A stretch of 6,792 nucleotides of DNA from Pseudomonadota bacterium. GTDB lineage: Bacteria > Pseudomonadota > Gammaproteobacteria > Xanthomonadales > Xanthomonadaceae. Shown here in pieces: positions 1 to 6,792 of this stretch (positions within the stretch are counted from its first letter, which is position 1; the number at the start of each line of letters is the position of its first letter). The notes beneath the pieces were generated by a model. That model did not search any database. It was given only the letters and a program-made list of their open reading frames with translations, and had not been told where the DNA came from. A program made the translations under genes and the position numbers. Where the stretch lies: contig JANXZP010000070.1 in NCBI GenBank assembly GCA_025355485.1, positions 1-6,792 of the forward strand. Reading direction: 5' to 3'.

Positions 1-159
1 CACGCCCTGCAAGGCCGGCAACGCGGGCGTGACTTCGAGCAACTGCAGGATCACCGGCTGGTCGGCGCCGAGCATGTCGCCTGCGGCGATGCGGAACAGC
101 AGGGCGTAACCGATCTGGCCGGCGGCGCCGGTGACTGCGACGCGAACGGGGGTTTTCAT
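1..159 (-). CDS. mdh: Malate dehydrogenase, N-terminal fragment cut by window edge
   Basis: NAD-dependent malate dehydrogenase catalyses the reversible oxidation of malate to oxaloacetate in the TCA cycle, in the cytoplasm. Only the first 53 residues are in the window; the gene runs off the left edge. The protein starts MKTPVRVAVTGAAGQIGYAL, where GAAGQIG (residues 11-17) is the glycine-rich turn of the Rossmann NAD-binding fold. The following RIAAGDMLG and QPVILQLLEV segments match the roughly 330-residue MDH type common in Xanthomonadales and many other bacteria. The ATG at 157-159 is preceded by a GGAG ribosome binding site (168-171 on the complementary strand) at a normal distance. The gene lies downstream of the aminotransferase on the same strand, separated only by the heptamer palindrome. 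No clear promoter of its own is visible, so read-through from the aminotransferase is possible. Identity is confident; nothing can be said of the missing catalytic His/Asp/Arg residues. Confidence 0.95.
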   Translation of the reverse strand, partial: MKTPVRVAVTGAAGQIGYALLFRIAAGDMLGADQPVILQLLEVTPALPALQGV

Positions 160-171
160 GGGAAGAGCTCC

Positions 172-270
172 GTGAATAGTGAATTGTGAATCGTGAATGG
201 AAACGGCGAAACGCGACGAACGGGCAATGCCGAGGCTTTGCCGATTCACAATTCACGATTCCCCATTCAC
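172..270. repeat. Palindrome of two opposed four-unit GTGAATN heptamer arrays
   Basis: The left arm (172-199) is exactly four heptamers read on the plus strand: GTGAATA, GTGAATT, GTGAATC and GTGAATG. The right arm (243-270) is four units on the minus strand: GTGAATG, GGGAATC, GTGAATT and GTGAATC. The arms are inverted relative to each other and can pair over 28 positions with 5 mismatches, around a 43-base loop. The array starts directly next to the mdh ribosome binding site and ends 4 bases from the aminotransferase stop codon, so it occupies almost the entire gap. The GGGAATC unit fits the GGGNATC heptamer repeats known from Xanthomonas genomes. A transcript of this region would form a long hairpin that could act as a processing, stability or termination element between the two minus-strand genes. 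That function is inference. Confidence 0.85.
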
Positions 271-274
271 AGCT

Positions 275-1474
275 TTATTTCAATTCAGCGAAGAATTCCT
301 GCACGCGACGCAAGCCATCGTCGAGCTGGTTCGCCGGACATGTGTAACTGATCCGCATCGCGCGCGATTCGCCGAAGGCGACGCCGGGTACGCAGGCCAC
401 GCCCTTGGTTTCCAGCAGCGCGTTGCAGAAGTCCACATCGTTGTCGATGCGCATCGTGCCGTGCGTCTTGCCGAACGCGCAGCTGATGTCCGGAAACACA
501 TAGAACGCACCCTGAGGCTTCGGGCAAATAACACCGGGGATGGCCTTCATCGCGGCGATCACGCGGTCGCGGCGTTCCTGGAACTCGGCGTTCTTCGCGA
601 TCGGCACATCCTGCGGGCCGGTCAGTGCGGCGAGCGCGGCTGCAGTCGTGATTTCCGGCAGGTTGGTGATGTGGTTTGAATTCAGCGTGACGACCGCGTT
701 CGCGACGACTTCCGGCGCCGCGACGAAACCGATGCGCCAGCCGGGCATGCCGTAGGTCTTCGAGCACGAGTCCATGAAGATCACGCGTTCGCGCAGTTCG
801 GGCTTGATCATCACGAAGTTGTGGTAGCCGATGCCGTCGAACACCATGCGGTTGTAGATGTCGTCGGTGATGATCCACGTGTCCGGAAATTTCACCAGCA
901 CATCGGCCAGCGCGGCGATTTCATCGCGTGTGTAGACCATGCCGGTCGGGTTCGACGGGTTGTTGAACAAGAACACCTTCGGCTTCAGCGCGAGCGCTGC
1001 GTCGAGCTGCGCGGGCGTGAGCTTGTAATTCTGTTCGGCCGGACACGGCAACAACTGGATTTTCGCACCGACGATTTCAGCGATGTCGAGGTAACTCGTC
1101 CAGTACGGCGTCGGGAACGCGATCGTGTCGCCTTCGTCGAGCAGCACTTCCATCAGGTTGTACAGCACGCCTTTCGCGCCGATACCGATCGCGCAATTCT
1201 TGCGCGTGTATCCGGTCATTCCGACCTGGGCCATGTGCGCGACGAATGCATCGAGCAACGCATCCGAGCCGCGATTGCTGCCGTACTGGCCGCTGTCGTG
1301 GTCGAGCGCCTTGCGCACGGCCTCGTACACATGCGGGCCGGGCAGGAAGTTCGGCACGCCGATCGAGAAGCTGATGATGTCGCGGCCTTCGGCTTTAAGG
1401 CGCTTGGCCTTCTCGGCGACGACCATGATCGCGCTGGGCTTGGCGCGACCGACCCGCTGGGCGAGTGTCAGCAT
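275..1474 (-). CDS. Class I/II PLP-dependent aminotransferase (aspartate aminotransferase-like)
   Basis: Probable cytoplasmic fold-type I aminotransferase moving an amino group between an amino acid and a 2-oxoacid, with 399 residues from the chosen start, the usual length. Visible motifs (ATG numbering): PYW at 123-125 (aromatic ring stacking on PLP), NNPSNPTG at 171-178 with the PLP-binding Asn175, TDDIY with Asp204 and Tyr207, SCSKTYGMPGWRIG with the Schiff-base Lys239 and phosphate-binding Arg247, PQGAFYVFPD, and MRISY with Arg374 for the substrate carboxylate. The open frame extends 14 codons upstream to a GTG at 1516, but that has no ribosome binding site. The ATG at 1474 has GAGG five bases upstream and gives the typical start LTLAQRVGRAKPS. 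Several spots differ from textbook aspartate aminotransferases: GVPNFLPG replaces GxPDFxTP, and YGSNRGSDALLDA replaces the YTPxxGxxELR region. Substrate is therefore uncertain: aspartate, prephenate, aromatic amino acids or alanine are all possible. It lies upstream of mdh on the same strand; a shared oxaloacetate link would suit an aspartate enzyme. Confidence 0.9.
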   Translation of the reverse strand: MLTLAQRVGRAKPSAIMVVAEKAKRLKAEGRDIISFSIGVPNFLPGPHVYEAVRKALDHDSGQYGSNRGSDALLDAFVAHMAQVGMTGYTRKNCAIGIGAKGVLYNLMEVLLDEGDTIAFPTPYWTSYLDIAEIVGAKIQLLPCPAEQNYKLTPAQLDAALALKPKVFLFNNPSNPTGMVYTRDEIAALADVLVKFPDTWIITDDIYNRMVFDGIGYHNFVMIKPELRERVIFMDSCSKTYGMPGWRIGFVAAPEVVANAVVTLNSNHITNLPEITTAAALAALTGPQDVPIAKNAEFQERRDRVIAAMKAIPGVICPKPQGAFYVFPDISCAFGKTHGTMRIDNDVDFCNALLETKGVACVPGVAFGESRAMRISYTCPANQLDDGLRRVQEFFAELK

Positions 1475-1528
1475 CGGAACCTCGTTCAATGCAACGTAAT
1501 GGGGGGAGTGAGCCACGGAAACCGTAGA

Positions 1529-1537
1529 ATTTTAGCA
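1529..1537 (-). promoter_or_regulatory. Extended -10 promoter element for the aminotransferase gene
   Basis: On the minus strand this reads TGCTAAAAT, an extended -10 (TGN followed by TAAAAT, five of six bases of the sigma-70 consensus), about 55 bases upstream of the ATG at 1474. No good -35 is seen at 17 bases, which is tolerated by extended -10 promoters. The rest of the divergent gap (1475-1610) shows no convincing plus-strand promoter for the operon starting at 1611. TAGAAT at 1525-1530 resembles a -10 but has a G-run where the -35 should be. Assignment is from consensus only. Confidence 0.4.
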
Positions 1538-1610
1538 CGAGCCGCAGCGGCGCTTGCCTGACAGAACGGGATCGGCAAGGCTAGGCGATCTTCCAAGCCA
1601 GGCATCTTCG

Positions 1611-2348
1611 ATGAAAGGCCTCCCCCGGTTGTTCACCCATCACTTGGCCCTGTTCGCGTTGGCTTTCGCCGTTGTCGCATCGGCCCAGGCGCAGGTTCGC
1701 GTCGCGACCGACGCCAGCGGGCAGAACGTCAGGATTGATGGCAGCATCGTCGTCATCCAGCCGGATATCGAGCTGTCGGTGGTAGCCGCCGGCGGCATGC
1801 AGGAGCCGCGCAAGGAATGGTCGGACAATGCGCGCAAGCTCTATCCGGCGGCTGTGCACGTCCTGCTGCAAGGCAAGCACGCAAGCCAGAAACCCGACTA
1901 CATCATTCCCGCCGACCTCGATCCGGCTTCGCGCCAGGGCCAGATCCTGCGGCTCAATCAGGCGGTCGCGGTGAGCATCGCCCAGTTCTCGCAGCCTATG
2001 AGCGTGCTGGCAACCAAGAAAGATCCCGTCACCGGCAAGCCGCTGATGGACTGGACGCTGGGTCCGGGCGTGTCCGAGCTGCACGACGCGACCGGCGCCG
2101 ACTACGCGCTGTTCACCTATATCCGCGACAGCTACGCAAGTTCCGGACGCGTCGCTCTGCGTGTACTCGGTTTCATTACGGGTGGTGATATCGGCGGCGG
2201 CATGCAGGTCGGCGTAGCCACGATTGTGGATCTGCGCACCGGCAAGGTGGTCTGGTTCAACCTGATGGAACGACAGAGCGGTGACCTGCGCGACGCGAAG
2301 GGCGCGCAGTCTACGGTTGCGCAGATGCTCAAGGATCTGCCGCTGTGA
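1611..2348 (+). CDS. Secreted protein of unknown function, first gene of M48 protease operon
   Basis: I do not recognise a named family. The 245-residue product begins with a classical signal peptide: Lys2 and Arg6, a hydrophobic core from about 12 to 23, and an AQA cleavage site after residue 27. It should therefore be periplasmic or outer-membrane associated. There is no lipobox cysteine. The mature part has a mixed alpha/beta look, with VRIDGSIVVIQPDIELS near 40-56, GADYALFTYIRDSY at 162-175, and a C-terminal block with GVATIVDLRTGKVVWFN (201-217) ending in a short amphipathic helix and DLPL. The phrase GADY followed by VDLRTGKVVW recalls the outline of CsgG/DUF799-type lipoproteins, but this is only an impression. 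The frame is open upstream to a TTG at 1554, but the ATG at 1611 places the signal peptide at the N-terminus. The ribosome binding site is weak (CAGG at 1599-1602). Its stop codon overlaps the start of the protease gene, so the two are co-translated. Confidence 0.85.
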   Translation: MKGLPRLFTHHLALFALAFAVVASAQAQVRVATDASGQNVRIDGSIVVIQPDIELSVVAAGGMQEPRKEWSDNARKLYPAAVHVLLQGKHASQKPDYIIPADLDPASRQGQILRLNQAVAVSIAQFSQPMSVLATKKDPVTGKPLMDWTLGPGVSELHDATGADYALFTYIRDSYASSGRVALRVLGFITGGDIGGGMQVGVATIVDLRTGKVVWFNLMERQSGDLRDAKGAQSTVAQMLKDLPL

Positions 2349-3505
2349 TCCGGATGCGTCGTCTGCTTGCGTACCTACTGGCCGTTCTGCTCTCCGGCAC
2401 GGCGGGCGCTGCGCAGACCATCACGCCGATCCAGCCCGGAGAACGGCCGCTGCCGAACAGTACCGAATCCGAACTCTGGTACGGAATGGACCAGGCGGAA
2501 AAAGACATCAAGGTTTCGCCGCTGCTGATCCACGATCCGGCTTTGAACGCGTACGTGCACGGCGTCGTGTGTGCGGTGGCGCGCGACTATTGCAAGGATC
2601 TGCGCGTTTACATCGTCGATATTCCGGCCTTCAATGCCGAGACCGCGCCGAACGGCGCCGTGCTGGTCTTCACGGGAACGTTGCTGCGCATGCGCGACGA
2701 AGCCGAGCTAGCGTTCGTGCTCAGCCACGAATTCGCGCACTACCAGCAACGTCACGGCCTGCAATTCTGGGGCAACGCCAAGCGCACTACTGCGTTTTTC
2801 GCGACGTTCGGCGCCGTGACGATGGGGGTCGGGAACCTGGCCGGCATCCTCGGCGTCGCGAACATGTTTCAATTTTCCCGCGATCTGGAGCGGCAAGCCG
2901 ATCGCATCGGATTCCAGATCGCGACCGGCCTTGGCTACGACCCGCAGGCCGGCGTGCGCATGTGGGCGCGGATCGAGCGCGAGGAAAAAGCGAGCAAGGA
3001 ACACAAGCGATCGCCGGTGTTTTCCAGCCATCCCAAGACCGATGAGCGCTTGGAAGACGTGCGCGCCGCGGCGGCTGCGGTTCCCAAGGGCGATTTCCGC
3101 GACAACCTTGTCGCATACCATGCGGCGACGCGGCCGTTCCTGGCGCATTGGCTGGACGCGGAACTCTCGCGACGCACATTCGACACCACCATCGAGCTCA
3201 TCGGCGACCTGCGCGACGGCGCCGACGCCGACAGCGCGGGAACGCTGGCGTTCTATCTTGCCGAAGCCTATCGGCATCGCGGCAAGAACGACGACCGCGC
3301 CAGCGCCAGCAAGCTGTACGCCGAAGCGATTACGCATGCCGACGCTCCTGTCGATGCGTGGCGCGAATACGGGCTCGACCTGCGCCAGAACGGACAGCCC
3401 GCAGCGGCTGCCGAGGCCTTGCGCCACTACCTAAAACTGTCGCCGCAAGCCGGCGATCGCGCCTTCATCGAAAAATACCTGGCCGAACTGGAGACTCATT
3501 CATGA
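2345..3505 (+). CDS. Exported M48-family zinc metalloprotease with TPR-like C-terminus (BepA-like)
   Basis: Predicted periplasmic zinc endopeptidase of 386 residues. A signal peptide covers about residues 1-23 (RMRR, hydrophobic core, cleavage near AGAA). The M48 domain spans about 40-245: HEFAH at 128-132 supplies two zinc ligands (His128, His132) and the catalytic Glu129, and ERQAD at 182-186 supplies the third ligand Glu182. SSHPKTDERL (227-236) carries His229, the likely counterpart of the gating histidine described for E. coli BepA. A hydrophobic stretch at 150-174 lies between the zinc motifs. Cys76 and Cys83 could form a disulfide in the periplasm. Residues about 298-367 look like two TPR helical pairs. 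E. coli BepA, which degrades or helps assemble outer-membrane proteins such as LptD, is longer (487). The GTG start at 2345 overlaps the previous stop (GTGA) and has AAGGA at 2331-2335, nine bases upstream; ATG 2354 is the alternative. The motif assignment is firm; the substrate is unknown. Confidence 0.93.
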   Translation: MIRMRRLLAYLLAVLLSGTAGAAQTITPIQPGERPLPNSTESELWYGMDQAEKDIKVSPLLIHDPALNAYVHGVVCAVARDYCKDLRVYIVDIPAFNAETAPNGAVLVFTGTLLRMRDEAELAFVLSHEFAHYQQRHGLQFWGNAKRTTAFFATFGAVTMGVGNLAGILGVANMFQFSRDLERQADRIGFQIATGLGYDPQAGVRMWARIEREEKASKEHKRSPVFSSHPKTDERLEDVRAAAAAVPKGDFRDNLVAYHAATRPFLAHWLDAELSRRTFDTTIELIGDLRDGADADSAGTLAFYLAEAYRHRGKNDDRASASKLYAEAITHADAPVDAWREYGLDLRQNGQPAAAAEALRHYLKLSPQAGDRAFIEKYLAELETHS

Positions 3506-4104
3506 CCTGTGCACGCTGGGGGTTCGCCGCGATGGCCTTGCTCGTTCTGCTGCTCGGCGCCTGCGCCGACGCGGGCGGAACGCTGCAGCACGCGGGCAGC
3601 GCCGATGTGTTCGACATGCAATTCACCACCGATCTGAACTGGTCGCGGATCAAGGATCCGTTCAAGCACCAGGAAGTCTGGACCATCGACGGCGTCGCGC
3701 TGAACAGCCTGAGTATTTTTTCGGGAGTCAAGCCCGGCGAACACGTGTTCATGAAAACGCGCGAGAAGACATCGCGTCCGGACGGCCCGTGGTTCCGTGC
3801 CGGCATGCGTCCGGAGGAAATCCGCGACATCGTCGTCGATGCGCTGCGCGAACAGAACTGGGTGAATGTCAGTAGCGACAACCTGCGGCCGCAACGGTTC
3901 GGAACACTCGACGGATTGCGTTTCGAACTCGCCATGACCAGCCCGGATGGACTGATCTACAAGGGCGCGGTGGCGGCGGCCGAGAAAGACGGCAAGCTCA
4001 CCCTGCTGTTCTGGAAGGCGCCTGCCGAGTACTACTACGGGCGCGACGCAGCCGCGGTCGCAAAGATGCTGGACAGCATCAAATTCGTCGCCACGACGGA
4101 GTAG
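3502..4104 (+). CDS. Putative outer-membrane lipoprotein, last gene of M48 protease operon
   Basis: Unnamed 200-residue lipoprotein. The N-terminus has Arg5, a hydrophobic core (LLVLLLGAC) and a lipobox LGAC with the acylated cysteine at residue 21. The residue after it is Ala rather than Asp, which favours sorting to the outer membrane. The mature domain starts with a segment containing DLNWSRI and EVWTIDGVALNSLSIF, then an acidic helix (RPEEIRDIVVDALREQ, 103-118), LDGLRFELAM, an Ala/Lys-rich strand pair and a terminal helix (AAVAKMLDSIKF). This strand-helix-strand order resembles small PsbP/Mog1-like sandwich domains, but that is inference from pattern only. No enzyme motif is visible. The ATG overlaps the protease stop codon (ATGA) and is preceded by GGAG at 3490-3493, so translation is coupled. 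The gene is followed by a strong terminator at 4143-4172, ending the operon. Partnership with the M48 protease is suggested by this arrangement only. Confidence 0.87.
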   Translation: MTCARWGFAAMALLVLLLGACADAGGTLQHAGSADVFDMQFTTDLNWSRIKDPFKHQEVWTIDGVALNSLSIFSGVKPGEHVFMKTREKTSRPDGPWFRAGMRPEEIRDIVVDALREQNWVNVSSDNLRPQRFGTLDGLRFELAMTSPDGLIYKGAVAAAEKDGKLTLLFWKAPAEYYYGRDAAAVAKMLDSIKFVATTE

Positions 4105-4142
4105 CGCCGGCACCGCCGGCTATCGTCCGATGTTGCCGCATG

Positions 4143-4172
4143 AAAAAACGGAGCCCATGGCTCCGTTTTTTT
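4143..4172. terminator. Bidirectional intrinsic terminator between convergent genes
   Basis: A perfect 13-base inverted repeat (4143-4155 and 4159-4171) with a 3-base CAT loop. The GC-rich core is CGGAGCC/GGCTCCG, flanked by six As on one side and seven Ts on the other, so it should terminate in both directions. It sits 39 bases after the lipoprotein stop and 40 bases after the end of the cyclophilin gene read on the minus strand, serving both the operon from the left and the gene from the right. Confidence 0.93.
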
Positions 4173-4211
4173 CGCATCGCGTTTCGGGATCGGCAGTCGC
4201 GAAATCCGACC

Positions 4212-4721
<510 letters not shown>

Positions 4722-4749
4722 GAGGTTCTCCGGATTTTGATTTGAAAGT

Positions 4750-4767
4750 GCAGCCATGGATGGCTGC
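4750..4767. repeat. Perfect 8-base inverted repeat in the ppiB leader
   Basis: GCAGCCAT and ATGGCTGC face each other across two bases, centred about 37 bases upstream of the cyclophilin ATG on the minus strand. It could be a protein-binding dyad or an mRNA hairpin. No T-run follows on the minus strand, so it is not an intrinsic terminator. Function unknown. Confidence 0.6.
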
Positions 4768-4772
4768 TGTTT

Positions 4773-4849
4773 GATTCCAGCGATCACGGACGATCGCACT
4801 AAGCCCGTACCATTCGATTCTCGCGATCACGGATCGATCGCACAAACCC
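4773..4849. repeat. Duplicated 34-base element, possible tandem promoters for ppiB
   Basis: Two near-identical 34-base direct copies, 4773-4806 and 4816-4849, start with GATTC, share CGATCACGGA and CGATCGCAC, and end in AAGCCC or AAACCC. They differ by a few substitutions and single-base indels. Each copy contains an inverted repeat, GCGATC facing GATCGC across 6 or 7 bases. On the minus strand each copy also has promoter-like spacing: TTGTGC, 17 bases, GAGAAT in the distal copy, and TAGTGC, 16 bases, TGGAAT in the proximal copy. Matches to consensus are only partial. The duplication is directly seen; a role as tandem promoters or paired operator sites for ppiB (or the divergent typA) is inference. 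Confidence 0.65.
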
Positions 4850-4935
4850 ACGCGCATGATAGCTGAGGGCGTGCGGCGCTGTGCTGTTCAATGAACGCGG
4901 CCTGCTGCGGTGCGGCAATGAAGCCCGCAAGCAGG

Positions 4936-4941
4936 TATCAT
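4936..4941 (+). promoter_or_regulatory. Candidate -10 box for typA
   Basis: TATCAT matches five of six bases of the sigma-70 -10 consensus and lies 54 bases before the typA ATG. No strong -35 is found at 16-18 bases; the region there is CGGCAA-like. A dyad AAGCCC (4921-4926) and GGGCTT (4945-4950) flanks the box symmetrically, which could mark an operator. Consensus-based only. Confidence 0.4.
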
Positions 4942-4967
4942 GGTGGGCTTGATTCCTCCACCCCAGA

Positions 4968-4989
4968 CTCGCCCAAGCCGGCGGGCGAG
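4968..4989 (+). promoter_or_regulatory. Leader hairpin covering the typA ribosome binding site
   Basis: CTCGCCC (4968-4974) pairs perfectly with GGGCGAG (4983-4989) across an 8-base loop, giving a 7-bp GC-rich stem in the typA 5' leader. The right arm contains the only purine-rich sequence at ribosome-binding distance from the ATG (six bases before 4996). Folding would hide it, so this may limit translation or make it responsive to temperature or a factor. The stem is seen in the sequence; regulation is inferred. Confidence 0.55.
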
Positions 4990-4995
4990 ATTCCC

Positions 4996-6792
<1,797 letters not shown>

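Noticed and set aside
172..270. CRISPR-like array from the regularly repeated GTGAAT units
   Set aside because: Units are contiguous 7-mers without spacers, and the two groups are inverted rather than direct repeats.
1475..1516. Upstream GTG start extending the aminotransferase by 14 residues
   Set aside because: No ribosome binding site precedes the GTG, whereas the ATG at 1474 has GAGG at proper spacing and gives the family-typical N-terminus.
821..1561. Long open frame (246 codons) opposite the aminotransferase
   Set aside because: The minus-strand frame carries a full set of aminotransferase motifs. The antisense product is rich in Arg, Val and His with no recognisable motif, typical of the shadow frame in GC-rich genes.
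1554..1587. TTGCCT as a -35 for the protease operon
   Set aside because: The hexamer at 17 bases downstream (AAGGCT) barely resembles a -10, and TAGGCG lies 22 bases away, so no promoter is called.
2708..3427. Open frame of 239 codons opposite the M48 protease
   Set aside because: It lies antisense to the HEFAH-containing gene, has no motif and no ribosome binding site worth noting; a codon-bias shadow.
4722..4799. N-terminal extension of the cyclophilin by 26 residues
   Set aside because: The extension runs through the inverted repeat and part of the duplicated element and has no export features. The ATG at 4721 has an excellent GGAG site.

Overview
The window is GC-rich bacterial chromosome, coding on both strands with short gaps. 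The Mdh N-terminus, the near-complete TypA/BipA and a run of heptamers of the form GTGAATN (one unit reads GGGAATC, like the GGGNATC heptamers known from Xanthomonas) point to a gammaproteobacterium of the Xanthomonadales/Lysobacterales. A Rhodanobacteraceae-like member is possible. This placement is inference from recognised protein sequences, not from a search.

Layout, left to right. (1) Positions 1-159, minus strand: N-terminal 53 codons of malate dehydrogenase (mdh), cut by the window edge. (2) 172-270: an imperfect palindrome made of two opposed four-unit heptamer arrays, filling almost the whole gap between the mdh ribosome binding site and the next stop codon. (3) 275-1474, minus: a class I/II PLP-dependent aminotransferase. 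(4) 1475-1610: a divergent intergenic region with an extended -10 for the aminotransferase. (5) 1611-4104, plus: a tightly coupled three-gene operon in which every product carries an export signal: a secreted protein of unknown function, an M48 zinc metalloprotease with a TPR-like tail, and an outer-membrane-type lipoprotein. The gene junctions are 4-base GTGA and ATGA overlaps. (6) 4143-4172: a strong symmetrical terminator between convergent genes. (7) 4212-4721, minus: a cytoplasmic cyclophilin-type peptidyl-prolyl isomerase (ppiB-like). (8) 4722-4995: a divergent regulatory region with a duplicated 34-base element, two further inverted repeats and a hairpin over the typA ribosome binding site. 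(9) 4996-6792, plus: the ribosome-associated GTPase typA/bipA, complete except for its last few residues.

Functionally, most genes are housekeeping: central carbon metabolism (mdh), amino-acid transamination, protein folding (ppiB) and translation under stress or cold (typA). The operon at 1611-4104 is the least understood part. Its layout suggests an envelope protein-quality-control unit built around the M48 protease with two unrecognised exported partners. I found no mobile element, CRISPR array, tRNA, rRNA or phage gene. No clearly new defence-type or biosynthetic system is visible; the best candidates for something undescribed are the protease operon and the regulatory DNA on either side of it.
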